From Paraspadella gotoi (Eukaryota; Chaetognatha), in contig CM119268.1 of assembly GCA_051294375.1 (NCBI GenBank), positions 1,819,486-1,883,485 on the forward strand: 64,000 nucleotides of DNA, written 5' to 3'. Each line of letters opens with the position of its first letter. The stretch's first letter is position 1. The position numbers were made by a program, and so were the translations under genes. The notes beneath the pieces were generated by a model. It ran no database searches, was not told the origin of the DNA, and saw only the letters and a list, made by a program, of their open reading frames with translations. Of the stretch, positions 11,807-23,466 are shown in pieces.

Positions 11807-12212
11807 GCGAACTATCTCTATAAAAAAGATAGTACAATGTTAAAATTGTAAAAAAAAATTAAAACATAATTTTAAATCTTACCGAAAGAAGTATTTCTAT
11901 GACATTACAAATAGCTGAAAAAATACCATTTTCATTTTCCTATTGAAGTTCTGAATTAAGAGGCAAAAATATCAGTAAAGCTGTTCGATTACTACCTATT
12001 CAATATTGTTTGTCTTCGTTCATAATAAGGCATGCTTAGATTATTTTTTTTTAGTTTTTGGACAACGAAAAACATGTTATTTTTTTAGACATTTTTTTCT
12101 CGAGTGGTTTCCCACCGTACAAAAAACTTAAATTGAAATAATTTTCAATATTTTTATTTTATTACTTTTTAAAAAAATAGTTAAAAAACCCTAAACAATT
12201 TAAAAAAAAACC
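11807..12212. other. Spacer between CRAMP1 and UCHL5
   Basis: About 400 bp, very AT-rich, with runs of A and T. An acceptor-like T-run ending AAAAAAATAG lies at about 12160-12180, some 30 bases before the UCHL5 ATG. No RNA gene or transposon ends seen. Confidence 0.5.
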
Positions 12213-13365
12213 ATGTCCAACGCCGCCGGCAACTGGTGCTTGATCGAGAGCGATCCCGGAGTTTTCAGCGAACTCATCCGCGACTTCGGCGTCACCGGGG
12301 TTCAGGTGGAGGAACTCTGGGGACTCGACAAAGAACTCTTCGAAAAACTCGGCTCCGTCCACGGCCTCATCTTCCTCTACAAGTGGAAAGAGGGCGAGGA
12401 ACCTTCAGGCGACGTCGTCGTCGACGATCGACTCGACAAAATCTTTTTCGCCAAACAAGTGATCAACAACGCGTGCGCCACGCAGGCCGTTCTCTCCATC
12501 CTTCTCAACGTCGACCACGAGGACGTGCGACTTGGAGAGACGCTCGACGATTTCAAATCCTTCGCCTCCAGTTTCGACGCCACGCTTAAAGGTTGTTTTT
12601 TTTTTTCGAGGGATCGGGGGGGGGGTTAGGATGAGTCGAATCGATCTTACTTCTCTTTTCGCAGGCCTCACTCTCTCAAACTCGGATGTGATTCGCTCCG
12701 TCCACAACTCCTTCGCCCGGCAGCAGATGTTCGAGTTCGAGTCGGCCTCGGCCAAGGAGGACGACGACGTGTTCCACTTTGTCGGTTACATGCCCATCGA
12801 CGGGCGCCTCTACGAACTGGACGGACTGAAAGAAGGTCCCGTGGATTTGGGAGCCGTCGGCGCCGGCAACGACTGGACGGACGTCGTCAGGCCCGTCATC
12901 GAGCAAAGGATGAGGAAGTACAGGTCGGCGCTTCGTTTTAGGCCGATTTTTTTGACCCTATTAATTTTAAACTGTTAATTTCAGACACTGAGCTTATGAA
13001 CATTTTTTTTTCGCTACAGCGAGGGCGAGATCCACTTTTCTCTCTTGGCCGTCGTCGCCGACCGGAAGATGGCGCTGGAGAAGCGTCTGGCCGAGTTGAC
13101 GTTGGGCGAGGGGATGGACGTTGACGGCGTGGGGGAAGAGATCGCCGAGGTGCGCGCGCAGCTCGTAGAAGAGGAAGCGAAGCGCCGGAGACACCGCGTG
13201 GAGAACGTCCGTCGTCGACACAATTACCTCCCCTTCATCATGGCTCTGCTCAAGGCCTGCGCCAAGGAGAAGCTCCTCATGCCGCTCTACGAGAAGGCCA
13301 AAGAGAAAGGGGCCGCCAACAAGAAGGCCAAGGAGGAGAGGAAAAAACTCAAGTCTTCCGCTTGA
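12213..13365 (+). CDS. UCHL5: Ubiquitin C-terminal hydrolase L5 (UCH37)
   Basis: Exons 12213-12591, 12665-12923 and 13020-13365 give 327 residues (human 329). The protein is a cysteine deubiquitinase of the 26S proteasome cap (via ADRM1/Rpn13) and of INO80. The UCH catalytic cysteine is in NNACATQAVLSILLN, the histidine in DDDVFHFVGYMP and the aspartate in LYELDGLKEGP. The active-site crossover segment follows the cysteine. The C-terminal ULD domain has NVRRRHNYLPFIMALLK and ends in a Lys-rich KEKGAANKKAKEERKKLK tail, the part that binds the proteasome receptor. An AATAAA is at 13531-13536, about 165 bases after the stop. Confidence 0.96.
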
Positions 13366-13931
13366 GGCCAAAATAGTCGAGAAAATGAAATTGAAACGTG
13401 TATTGGTCGAGCTTCTAGACTAGAGATAACAAAAAAAATATATTTTCTTTTCGGGCTTGACCCAACTCGTGATCGGTTTTTGATCGAATTCGCGCTTGAC
13501 TCGAGAACAACTTTACGACACGATTAACGAAATAAAAAAAAACATTATTATTATTATTATTCTTTGATTCTGAACTCTTTTTTACTCATACATTAAATTT
13601 AAATGGAGATGACACGCGGATGGGATATTTTTTGGATCCGTGCCTTTCATTTTTTATTTTTCCCTCACCTTTTGACGAGATCTCGAGACTAAAAAATTGG
13701 ATTTTAAAACTAAAAGGCTGAAATTTGGCTGAAATTATATGTTCGTCCCAATTTTCATATACGTGTATATTCCTTCTTCTTCTCCGCTGTTTAATCTTTT
13801 ATTCTTGAACCTTCCCGAGAACGCAACTGTTTTTTTTTTTCACATTAGGCTCTCTGTGATCCGCGCGGTCGAGCTGTAGCTTAGAGAATAGTTTGTAGCG
13901 ATAAGGGAACTCCCTTTCTCTCACCTCAACG
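13366..13931. other. Spacer between UCHL5 and the beta-sandwich gene
   Basis: UCHL5 3' UTR with AATAAA at 13531-13536 and a short (ATT)n microsatellite at about 13544-13560. Before the next gene, a pure T run ends in CACATTAG (13841-13848), an excellent splice acceptor, followed by 83 bases of leader up to ATG 13932. Confidence 0.55.
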
Positions 13932-14402
13932 ATGATCTCCGAAATGATCTCCGAATCAATCCAACCCAATTTGGCGGCGTCGGCGGCCTGGTTCACAGCG
14001 TCGTCTACCGGGGTCGAGCTTCAGGGTCCCCAAGCGGCCGTCGCCGGACGCGCCATTTCCGGCAAATTGAACTTTTGGGAAGCTGCCTCTCCGCCTCCGG
14101 GATGGTGGATCTGCCGGATTCCCTCGCCCCGAGTCGTCCGTCGATTCTCCTTTCGCGTCTTCGACGGCGTCCTCGACCCTTCCACCTTCGAAGTCCAAGC
14201 GGCCGACACGGACGACTGGATCACGCTCTTCCGCACCGAGGGCGAGACTGGCTTCAGGAACGAAGTCAAGGAGTTCGTCGTAGACAACTGGCGGAGATTC
14301 GATACGTACCGCGTGTTCATCGAGAAGACGATGGGCGGACCGGATACAGAGACGGCCCCTTTTCTCATGGACGTTGGGTTGTTCGAAGACGCTTCGGATT
14401 GA
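13932..14402 (+). CDS. Orphan small protein, probable discoidin/galactose-binding-like beta sandwich
   Basis: Intronless ORF of 156 residues with protein-like composition and coding-type base use. The pattern FTASSTGVELQGPQAAVAG, then GWWICRIPSPRVVRRFSFRV, WITLFRTEG and a closing YRVFIEKT resembles an F5/8 type C (discoidin) or galactose-binding-like fold, in which an N-terminal loop, paired strands and a terminal beta-strand alternate. This is a fold-level guess; I do not recognise the family. There is no signal peptide or membrane segment, so it is probably cytosolic or nuclear. A second in-frame ATG lies four codons downstream of the first. Confidence 0.55.
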   Translation: MISEMISESIQPNLAASAAWFTASSTGVELQGPQAAVAGRAISGKLNFWEAASPPPGWWICRIPSPRVVRRFSFRVFDGVLDPSTFEVQAADTDDWITLFRTEGETGFRNEVKEFVVDNWRRFDTYRVFIEKTMGGPDTETAPFLMDVGLFEDASD

Positions 14403-14615
14403 AACGGAGACCTTTCGTGAGAAATTGAAGTTAAGAGGAAGAGAATCTCGCTTCCTTATTTTATTTTTTCGTTAGTTTCGCCGTCAAGAATTTATTTTTA
14501 TTTTTCCCCCGTCAAATGCTGTGCCTACGCTGACCTTTTTCAGCATTTTTTTTTTCGTCGTTAACTATATATTTATCGTCGTGTTTATTCTTATTACCAG
14601 AATTTCAAGTACATC

Positions 14616-15167
14616 ATGTTTAAAAAATTTGACAAAGACTCGGTGACTTCGGCGGCGCTGATGAAGTCTTCCGCCCAAAAAGCCATCCGGAATAAGGCCA
14701 ACGATCAGTGTCCCCTATTGGCCGATAACGCCGCAGCGCTTTTGCCCAAAAAGGAATCCATCAAACTGGTCAGATGCAAGGACCACATCGAACTACTCGC
14801 CCACGCCTCCAACGGCGACATTGTATTCTTCCGCGACCGAGACGGTCCTCCCATCCCGACGCTGCGGCAGCTGCACAAGTACCCGTTCTTGCTGAAGCCG
14901 CAGCAGGTGGACAAGGGCGCCATCAAGTTCATTCTCTCCGGCGCGAACATCATGTGTCCCGGCCTGACGTCGCCGGGCGCCAACATGATCGAGGCGGAGA
15001 GCGAGGAGATTGTGGCCATCTACGCCGAGGGGAAGAACCACGCCCTCGGCATCGGCCGGATGAAACTCTCGTCGAACGACATCAGAAAAGTCAACAAGGG
15101 GATTGGGATCGAGACGCTTCACTATTTGAACGACGGACTCTGGAACTTACCTTCTATTAAGATGTAG
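14616..15167 (+). CDS. MCTS1: MCTS1 translation re-initiation factor
   Basis: Intronless, 183 residues (human 181). It starts MFKKFDKDSVTS and contains VDKGAIKFILSGANIMCPGL and NKGIGIETLHYLNDGLW, nearly identical to animal MCTS1. An N-terminal pre-PUA domain is followed by a PUA RNA-binding domain. With DENR it recycles 40S subunits and promotes re-initiation after upstream ORFs. The acceptor-like TTCTTATTACCAG ends at 14600, 15 bases before the ATG. NDC1 starts only 178 bp downstream on the same strand. Confidence 0.97.
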   Translation: MFKKFDKDSVTSAALMKSSAQKAIRNKANDQCPLLADNAAALLPKKESIKLVRCKDHIELLAHASNGDIVFFRDRDGPPIPTLRQLHKYPFLLKPQQVDKGAIKFILSGANIMCPGLTSPGANMIEAESEEIVAIYAEGKNHALGIGRMKLSSNDIRKVNKGIGIETLHYLNDGLWNLPSIKM

Positions 15168-15345
15168 TCAGTTATGGGATTTTTTTCGGCTCCGCTCCTT
15201 GATCGGAATTATTTTTTTTATTTATTTTTTTTTAAATTCAATACTTTTGCGATTTTCGTTGGAAGATTTTTTTTTATTCATTGATTTGTCTTTCGCTTTA
15301 GTACATTCATCTCATCCTCAATTCATCATTTCTCATTACCCAAAG

Positions 15346-16953
15346 ATGCCGCCCTCCAAGACTCGCGCTTGGTTCCAAAGTCACGTGCTGAAGCCCCGTC
15401 TCTTGGCCGCTTACATTTGGGGTTCGGTTCTCGTACCTCCTTGTGGCGGCGCAGCTCTGGCGCTTCTTGGGGCCAGCTTTTACACCATATTTTCGCTCGC
15501 TCTCTACCGCCTGCTCTTCTGGACCACCATCTCCGTCTGCCTGCTAGCTGTTCTGTCTCTGCATCACGCCCGTGTCGTCCCGCGCGTCCATTCCCATCGC
15601 CTCGCCGTCCTGCTGGCGTTGCTGCGCCCCACGCTGCTCTTCTCCGTCTTCCTACAGTCGCTGCTGGGCTCTATCGTGGCCAACTCGCTGGTGGGCGTGG
15701 CCTCTCCTGCCTTTGAGGCCCTCGTATTTCGACTAGACTTCGTCGACACGGACTCGTTCGCGCTGCACGAGGGGGCCGTCTTCGTCGGTTGCGCGGGAGC
15801 CTTCGTGGCTGCCGTCGCCGCCCTCAGGGATGTTCTCATGAACAAGAACATGATCGTGTTCCCGACTTTGCGATTGGGGAAATTCCTGCACTTCCGTCAG
15901 GCCGTCCACGCATTGGTAGCCACGTCAGCGCGAGAAGGATGGGTGTTTCTCAAATGGTTCTTCATTCTTTATTACCTCGTCGGAGGTTTCGTGAAAAACT
16001 GCGTCTGTTTGACTCTGATGTCTCGAGCCGTCTGCCCGCAACGAAAAGACGATCCGGGCGGGGTGCCCATGAACTCCGTCTGGGGTTTGTTTCAGTTGGG
16101 AGTACTCTGGAACACCTACATATCCGCCGTCTTCATCCTGTTTTCGCGGCGTCTCGTCGTCAATTTGGTCGTGGCTTATATAGTTGAGCCGTCGACGTTT
16201 CCAATTTTGAACGCCATCAAAAACAGCGAGGATGGTCAACCCACTCTGGAAGATGCGCTCAACGCTGACGACGCACCGTTGGCGCAGCTCTTGTCTTTCG
16301 AGCATCTTAGCCGGCTGGCCAAGGACGGCGACAAGGCGAGGAAGCCTTTTTTTTCTCTCTCGCAGCCAGGTGGACATCCGCACACTTGGAACAATATTTC
16401 CGCTGCTTGCATCAATCATCTTAATGAACTGTTGAAAAATATAGCCGCTTGCAACGCTTCTGTGAATCACAGCAACAATAACGCCTCAGGTGGAAAACTA
16501 GCGTCGAACCCGATTTTCTTCTCCCGACTGGCGCCCATTCGTTACTTGCTCACCGAGTACCCCGGCGCCAGAGCGCGTAAAGTATTCGTGGAGGCGCGCA
16601 AGTCGATCTGGGCCGTGGAGAGCCTCTCCGACCTCGTCGCCGCCTCCTTCGACGAGGACGATTTCGGCGTCGTCCAAAAGAAGCTGGCGTCCATCCTCGA
16701 GCTGCTCGTCGGCCTCCACGACGCCGTCGAGAAGAACGTCAAGATGTTCCCAGGCGCCCCCGTGTCGCGCTCCATATCGACCCAAAGAGAGTCGGGGGAC
16801 GTCGCTATGGAGATGCGGCCGGCGTTCAAATCTGCCGTCAAGACCGCCATCTACAGGGTCGTGGTTAAATTCGGCAGTCATCTGTTCAGCATTCAGGGAC
16901 TTTCCGCCGATACCTCCAAAAGGCTGAAAAATTTCGTGGAAATCAGAGAGTGA
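15346..16953 (+). CDS. NDC1: Transmembrane nucleoporin NDC1
   Basis: Intronless, 535 residues (human 674). Six hydrophobic segments lie in the N-terminal half, starting around AAYIWGSVLVPPCGG, followed by a soluble C-terminal half. The diagnostic string is FSLSQPGGHPHTWNNIS, with AACINHLNELLKNI after it, as in vertebrate NDC1. The protein anchors nuclear pore complexes (with ALADIN and Nup35) and takes part in spindle pole body or centrosome insertion. The reading frame is open upstream to 15199, but that part is T-run-encoded. ATG 15346 follows an acceptor-like TTTCGCTTTAG ending at 15301 and begins the conserved region. Confidence 0.9.
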   Translation: MPPSKTRAWFQSHVLKPRLLAAYIWGSVLVPPCGGAALALLGASFYTIFSLALYRLLFWTTISVCLLAVLSLHHARVVPRVHSHRLAVLLALLRPTLLFSVFLQSLLGSIVANSLVGVASPAFEALVFRLDFVDTDSFALHEGAVFVGCAGAFVAAVAALRDVLMNKNMIVFPTLRLGKFLHFRQAVHALVATSAREGWVFLKWFFILYYLVGGFVKNCVCLTLMSRAVCPQRKDDPGGVPMNSVWGLFQLGVLWNTYISAVFILFSRRLVVNLVVAYIVEPSTFPILNAIKNSEDGQPTLEDALNADDAPLAQLLSFEHLSRLAKDGDKARKPFFSLSQPGGHPHTWNNISAACINHLNELLKNIAACNASVNHSNNNASGGKLASNPIFFSRLAPIRYLLTEYPGARARKVFVEARKSIWAVESLSDLVAASFDEDDFGVVQKKLASILELLVGLHDAVEKNVKMFPGAPVSRSISTQRESGDVAMEMRPAFKSAVKTAIYRVVVKFGSHLFSIQGLSADTSKRLKNFVEIRE

Positions 16954-17225
16954 AATAAGGGTTTTTTTTATAAATTTCACTGTTCTCATTTAATACATTT
17001 CATACTTTCTTTCTTGCCACACAATTTGTTTATTGCGAAAATATTTTCAGAGTTGGGGGGAAAAAACACAGAAACATAAACGTTTTTGTAGATGAAAATT
17101 TGGAAGGGTGTTCTTGCCTTTCTCGTTGCCTAACACTGATTAAGACTGTCCGCATTCTTGATAACAAAGTTTTGATTATTTCGAAAAATTCTTTTTATTT
17201 TTGTTTTTTTTTATAAGAGTGAACA

Positions 17226-19200
17226 ATGGAGCCTCCTGCTAAAAAGCAAAAAGAATTGGAAGTTGTTGTGTTGGACATAAACAATGACCAGTCATCGGAA
17301 GGAGTTGGGCAAGAAGAAACGAAACCGTTAAAGTCGGAATCGAAAGTCTCGGTGAAAGGTGAGTCAAGTCAGAGACAAACTCTCCTAGAGATTGGTCACA
17401 ATGACTCTAAAAACTAATTTTTTAAAATTTTATTAAATTAACCCAGACGAAGCCAGGTTGGACGTTCGAAGTCGTAATTGCCCTTATCTCGATACCATCA
17501 ATCGTCATTTCTTGGACTTTGATTTCGAGAAGCTCTGCTCTGTCTCGCTCTCGCATCTCAATGTGTACGCTTGTCTCGTGTGCGGAAAGTATTTTCAAGG
17601 GAGAGGACAGAAATCGCACGCGTACACACACAGCGTGCAACTCGGGCACCACGTTTATATCAATCTTCACACGTTAAAGGTGAGGCAGGCCTTTTATCCT
17701 CAAATAGTAATAGTTTTCATTTTCATTTCCAAACGTTTTAATTTTAGTTCTACTGTCTCCCTGACAACTACGAAGTAATAGACTCCTCCCTCGACGACAT
17801 CAAGTATGTCCTCAATCCCACCTTCAAGAAGGAGCACATCGTGGGTCTCGACCGAAGCGCCAAGATGTCCCGCGCCTACGACGGTATCCTCTATCTCCCT
17901 GGCATCGTGGGACTCAACAATATCAAAGCCAACGACTACTGCAACGTCGTGCTTCATTCGCTCGCCAACGTCCCGCCCATCCGCGACTTTTTTCTTCGCC
18001 CGGAAAACTACGCCAGCGTGAAGCGGCCGCCCGGCGACCACATGATCCTTCTCCTTCAGCGTTTCGGCGAACTGGTGCGCAAACTCTGGAATCCGCGAAA
18101 CTTCAAAGCCCACGTCTCTCCACACGAGATGCTTCAAGCGGTGGTGCTCTGCAGCAAGAAGCGCTTTCAAATTACGCAGCAGGGAGACCCAGTGGACGTG
18201 TTGTCCTGGCTGCTGAACTCTCTTCACATGATACTCGCCGGAAAGAAGAAACAGAGCAGCTCCATTATTTACGAGACTTTCCAGGGTTCCATGCAAATAT
18301 TCACGAAGAAGATTCCTCCCGTGGACGCGACGGACGCTGAAAAGGCGGCCGTGCTGCAGAGTCCCGAGTATCAGTTGCAAGTTTCGGAGAGTCCTTTTCT
18401 TTATCTCATGTTGGATCTACCACCGCCGCCTTTATTTAAAGGTGATGATCGAAAAATATTTATAGAGTAGCTACGTAAACTTATTTGTTTTTTGGGTGCG
18501 AGTTCACCGTAATTATTTGTTATCAGACGACGTGGAGGAAAACATCATTCCTCAAGTTTCGCTCTTCTCTCTCATGTCTAAATTCGACGGAACATCGGAG
18601 AAAGAGTACAAGACGTACAGGGACTCAACGCTGAAGCGGTTCCAACTCACGAAGCTTCCTCCCTACTTGATTATCTGCTACAAACGCTTCACTAAAAATA
18701 ATTTCTTCATAGAGAAAAATCCCACCATCGTCAACTTTCCCGTTCGTAACTTTAAAATATTCAAAAAAAAATAATTGTTTTCGCTCTTAGATTTCGTAAT
18801 AGTCTGAGTTTGACTTTTGTTCGTATTTCTAGGTGAGTCACGTGGATTTGCGCGACTATCTGGCCAAAGATCCCGAAGTGAGAAAAGCCCACCCGTACAC
18901 TTCCTACGATCTTCTCGCCAACATCGTCCACGACGGTTAATATTTGAAAAGACGAGGTTGTTTAATTTCCGTCGTCATGTCGTCGTGTCTCGATTTGTAG
19001 GTCAGCCGGGTCCGGACAAGGGAACATTCCGCGTTCACGTCCTTCACAAAGGAACGGGCCAGTGGTACGAGATGCAGGATTTGCACGTACGCGACATTTT
19101 GCCGCAGATGATCACGTTGTCGGAGAGTTACGTTCAAGTTTACAAACTCAACACGACTCTGCGAACCGATGGGTTGAACGGCGAAAACCCCGAACAATGA
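17226..19200 (+). CDS. USP39: USP39/Sad1, catalytically dead ubiquitin protease of the spliceosome
   Basis: Exons 17226-17358, 17447-17679, 17748-18441, 18527-18741, 18833-18935 and 19001-19200 give 525 residues. A short acidic/basic N-terminus leads to a UBP zinc finger (CPYLDTINRHFLDFDFEKLC, CLVCGKYFQGRGQKSHAYTH). The USP fold follows: KLWNPRNFKAHVSPHEMLQA, TDAEKAAVLQSPEYQ, CYKRFTKNNFF and NFPVSHVDLRDYL. At the position of the catalytic cysteine the sequence reads KANDYCNVV, so Asp replaces Cys as in other USP39 proteins; the Cys present is two residues off. The protein is a U4/U6.U5 tri-snRNP factor needed for splicing. The last exon opens on a G before GTCAGCC. GNL2 follows after 148 bp. 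Confidence 0.95.
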
Positions 19201-19348
19201 TTTTCTTCGTTTGGGCCGGGAATTGTTACTATATTTTGTACATGTTATATACTGAAAGAAAAATTAGTTTTAATTTGTCAATTTTTTTTTTTTAATCAGT
19301 TTAATTTTAATTTCAACGAAACGAAACTCTCCGGACTAAACAGTAAAC

Positions 19349-21650
19349 ATGGGTAAACATAAACGAGGAATTGCCGGTCCCAAAATGGTCAAAGACACGA
19401 TCAATCCTCATCAACACTCGATGAATCCGGATCGCGCCAAGGGCGAGACCGGCGCTCACATGCGATCGAAAGGCACAATCAAGCGGCTGCAGATGTACAG
19501 AAACTTTAAGGCCAAGAGGGACAGAAAGGGACACGTTATCAGGGCCGCACCCTATCAATCCACGCTCGATTCGGGAACCCAGGCGCGCGTGCAGCCCGAC
19601 CGGCGATGGTTCGGAAACACGCGGACTATAACGCAGGTGCGGAACTTCGTTATCCTTACCCATTTAAACTCCTCTGAGCTATCATAATTTCAGTTTACTA
19701 TTCTTTTCTCACCAGGACACTCTTCAGAAATTCCAAGCGGAAATGGGCAACGTCGCCCGAGATCCCTTCAAAGTGGTCATGCGCAAAAGTCACTTGCCCA
19801 TCACCCTGCTTCAAGAAAAGGCAAAATTCGTTCGACCGCACATTCTGGAGACGGAAACGTTCGACAGCACCTTCGGTCCCAAGTCGACGCGAAAGCGACC
19901 GAAGATCCAGGTGGCCGAGCTCAAAGACCTCGTCGACGACGCCGAGGCTAAACAGGACTCGTATTCGCGGGAGGGCGATAGGGACCTCGTCCGCGAAGAC
20001 GACGGTGTTCGCGGCGAGGCCTCGGAGCACATGTTCTCAAAGGGTCAATCCCGTCGCATTTGGAACGAATTGTACAAAGTGATCGACTCGGCCGACGTGG
20101 TCGTCCAAGTCCTCGACGCCCGCGACCCGCTCGGCACGCGCTCGTACCACGTCGAAAAGTTTCTGAAGAAAGAAAAGGCACACAAACATCTCGTGTGCCT
20201 CTTAAATAAGGTTGACCTCGTTCCCGTCTGGGTCACGCAAAAATGGATCGCCCTCCTCTCCAAAGAGTATCCTACGCTCGCCTTTCACGCCTCCCTCACC
20301 AACTCCTTCGGCAAGGGGGCCTTCATCAACCTGTTGCGTCAGTTCGGGAAATTGCATCCGGACAAGAAGCAAATCTCCGTCGGCTTCATCGGTTACCCCA
20401 ACTCGGGGAAGAGTTCCATCATCAACACTCTGAAGAGCAAAAAAGTCTGCAAAGTGGCGCCGATCGCTGGAGAGACCAAAGTCTGGCAGTACATCTCCCT
20501 CATGAAGAAAATCTACCTCATCGATTGTCCGGGGGTGGTCTATCCCCAGGGAGAGACGGAGACGGACAAAGTCCTCAAGGGCGTCGTCAGAGTGGAGAAC
20601 CTCAAAACTCCCGTGGATTTTATCCCCGCCGTCCTGGAACGGGTCAAAGCGGAGTACTTGGTGCGACAGTACGGCGTCGCCGATTGGACCGACGCCAAAG
20701 ACTTTTTGGAAAAGCTTGCGAGGAAAACGGGAAAATTGTGGAAGGGCGCCGAACCAGACGTCAATACCGTTTCCAAGCAGATCCTCAACGATTGGCAGAG
20801 GGGCAGGCTGCCTTACTTCATCCGACCTCCCGCGCAGGAGGGAGATGAAGCGGAAAAGTCGGACCTCGCTTCGCAAGAAAAAGAAGACGCGTCCGCGTCG
20901 GAAGAAGCCGAAGAACAGGAAAGGCCCAACGTGAAAGTGGTGCAGGATTTGGCCAAAGTCCATCAGGAAAACGAGTGGACGGGAGAAGACGTTTGTCCGG
21001 CTGAGGAGGTGGAAGGAGCGAGGTTGGATGAGGACTTGGAAAAGTTGGATGAAGAGGAAGAAGGAGACGAGGAGGAGGAAGAGGGAGAAGAGGAGGGAGA
21101 TGAAGAGGAAGGAGATGAAAGCGAAGATGAGGACGAAAGCCAAGATGAGGAAGAAAACCATGAGAGTAAAAGAGCGAAGCTGTCGATCTTAACGAGTGAC
21201 GATTCCACCGAAGATGGAATTTTGCAAAAACCCATTACGACGACGACGACGACTGCCGGCGCCAAATACCGAAAGCTCAATCGGGGCGCCCTTCCGACTG
21301 CGGCGGCGACGGCGGCAAAGTTTTCGATGAAGGAAACTGATAAAGCGGCCGTCGTCGTCGTCGACGAATGGCAAAAAAAGCGGAAAAGGGACGACAAAAT
21401 CGGTGACGAAACGGAACGGGAGAGGGGAACGAAGCGGCGACGAAGACGGGACGACGACGACGACGCCTCGCCCGGTCCCAAGCTGACTTCTAAACAGAGG
21501 AGAGCCGCCGAGAGGGCGCTCAAGAAGAAGAAGATCGGCGTCCACTTTTTCGACGAGGTCAACGTCAAAAACAAAAACCGGAACAAGGTCGCCAAATCCG
21601 GCGGGAACCGGACTCAGCCGACGACGGGATTAAAAAGGAAGAGAAATTGA
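19349..21650 (+). CDS. GNL2: Nucleolar GTPase GNL2 (NGP1/Nog2)
   Basis: Exons 19349-19636 and 19716-21650 give 740 residues (human 731). The NGP1 N-terminal domain ([30 protein letters not shown]) precedes a circularly permuted GTPase: G4 LLNKVDLVP comes before G1 [14 protein letters not shown], then G3 DCPGVVYP. The protein acts in late nucleolar/nucleoplasmic maturation of the 60S subunit. The C-terminal third is low complexity: a long Glu/Asp block (about 21040-21165) and a Lys/Arg-rich tail with [14 protein letters not shown], which fits nucleolar localisation. The 79-bp intron has a clean TTCTTTTCTCACCAG acceptor. Confidence 0.95.
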
Positions 21651-21870
21651 AAAATTCTGGGAAACACAGAGAGAGGGGGGGGGCAAGTATGTTGTGGTCG
21701 AATTGTTGTTTGCTTTTGTTTACGTTCGAGAGTTTTTTTCGTTTTTGTTACATGAAGTTTTCCAAGGTTAAGTCAGTTTTTTTCACATTGATTTAGATAT
21801 AATATGTAGTCATTTTTTGGAGATTTAAGTTTTGACCTAAAGCTTAAGTAAATTTAACTTAAAAAAAAAA

Positions 21871-22861
21871 ATGTCTCGAAAATTCACCGCTGCTCTTTTC
21901 GAGAACGTGGACTACAAAGCCCAGGCGGCCGACTTGGCGAGAAGAGAAGAAGAGGAGGCGAGAGAGAAAAAGGAAGAAGGTGAATCTCGGCAAAAAAACA
22001 AAGGCGCCGGATTCTTCTCCAGACTCATCGGCGCCGCTCAATCGCGACTCGATTGGCCGAGAGTCGTGTTATTCGGGGACTCGTTGACCCAATACTCGTT
22101 CGGAGACGACGGCGGTTGGGGCGCCATGTTGGCGGATAAGTTGCAGCGACGGGCCGACGTCGTCAACCGAGGATTTTCCGGTTATAACACCAGATGGTCG
22201 AAGATCATTTTGGAGCAGGTTAGTTTCTTTAAATTTGTCATTATCAATACGCTTTAAATCTTTTTCACGTTATCAACAGGTGTTCCAGGACGAGCGTCCC
22301 GAGACCCTCGCCTGCGTCGTCGTCCTTCTCGGGTCGAACGACGCCGCCGACGCGGAACTCGCCGCTCACACTCACGTTCCTCTCACGGAATACTCGGACA
22401 ATCTTCGTTCCATTCTCTCCGATCTCCAAAACGAATTCCGCGTGGACAAAGAAAAGATCGTCCTCGTCACTCCACCGCCAGTCAACAGGAAGTTATTGGA
22501 GGAAGATCGCGAGCAATCCTTGGCGGCCGGCAAGACGGTCTTCCCATTGGCTCACCATAACGCGTCGGTGGGGCGATACGCCGAAGCTTGTCGCCGCGTC
22601 GGCCACGAAACCGGCGTTCACACGCTCGACCTCTTCTCGCTCATGTTGGCCCAGGACGACTGGGCTTTCTTTTTTTGCGACGGAATCCATTTTTCGCGTC
22701 GCGGGTCAGAATTTTTTTTACAATTCCTCTGGCCAATTGTTGAAGCCAAGTTCGAGGGCGCGCCTTTTAAGTTCTCACATTGGCGTCACGTGAACCGAGA
22801 GAATCCGGCCGTGACTTTGGAGAAGGCTGACGTCTTCGACCCAGATTTTCAACTTGATTGA
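21871..22861 (+). CDS. IAH1: IAH1-like GDSL esterase
   Basis: Exons 21871-22218 and 22280-22861 give 309 residues (human IAH1 is 248). SGNH/GDSL hydrolase motifs are present: block I VVLFGDSLTQYSF with the nucleophile serine, block II GFSGYNTRW, block III LLGSNDAAD, and block V DGIHFSRRGSEF with the catalytic Asp and His. The family hydrolyses short-chain acetate esters. The first 60 residues form an extra charged helical segment rich in Glu/Lys/Arg that I do not know from other IAH1 proteins. The intron is 61 bp. Confidence 0.9.
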
Positions 22862-23466
22862 AGGATTGTTTTTTTGTTTTTTCTCAATGACTTTTCGTCG
22901 AGATTAAAAGAAAAACCTTGTAGATTTAATTTTACGTTTTTAGAGGTTATTTGTTAGGCTATATGCTCAACGTGTAGTATTGGTTATCCTTCCAATTTTT
23001 AATGAGTTTTATGCTCTTTATCATTTTTTGTGCAATTTTTCCAGTCTTTTTTTTCTATCACTATGCCTTAATAATTTTACCCTGTAATCGAATTTACCCC
23101 ACAATCGAGTGGTTTGATCACTAATTGGAATGTCGTCATATCTGTTACGTTGCAAATGTTGTTCGTTAAAATGGACTTGCATATCAGTCTTTTTAACTTT
23201 ATTATCCTCGTTACGCGTCTGCGGGAGAAATCATAATTTTTTTAGTCAACTCCCTGTATTATCATTTTCTTTTCTTTTAATTTTTTTAATTGCACCCCTT
23301 ACAATTGGCAATTTTTGCATCGAATTCATTTTAGTAATTGTTGGTGCTCTTTTTATGTTACGGGTCGTTATTTTTATTTTTATTGTTTTTCCCGCCAACA
23401 GAGGCCACCCCCGCCTGCCTCGCTTCTAACGCCTCTATCGAAAGGAAACGAAGTCCGCTCAGAAAC
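22862..23466. other. Spacer between IAH1 and carbonyl reductase
   Basis: About 600 bp, AT-rich. It holds hydrophobic-looking ORFs (23130-23429 and others) whose residues come from T runs and which I do not believe are coding. The right end has a strong acceptor-like TTTTTCCCGCCAACAG ending at about 23400, then roughly 65 bases of leader to ATG 23467. Confidence 0.5.

Noticed and set aside
20202-21161. 319-codon ORF antisense to GNL2
   Set aside because: It is the shadow of the acidic, GAG/GAA-rich GNL2 frame; it reads as Phe/Leu-rich sequence with no motif.
23130-23429. Hydrophobic 99-codon ORF before the carbonyl reductase
   Set aside because: Residues come from T runs of spacer and a splice acceptor tract; no start context or family match.
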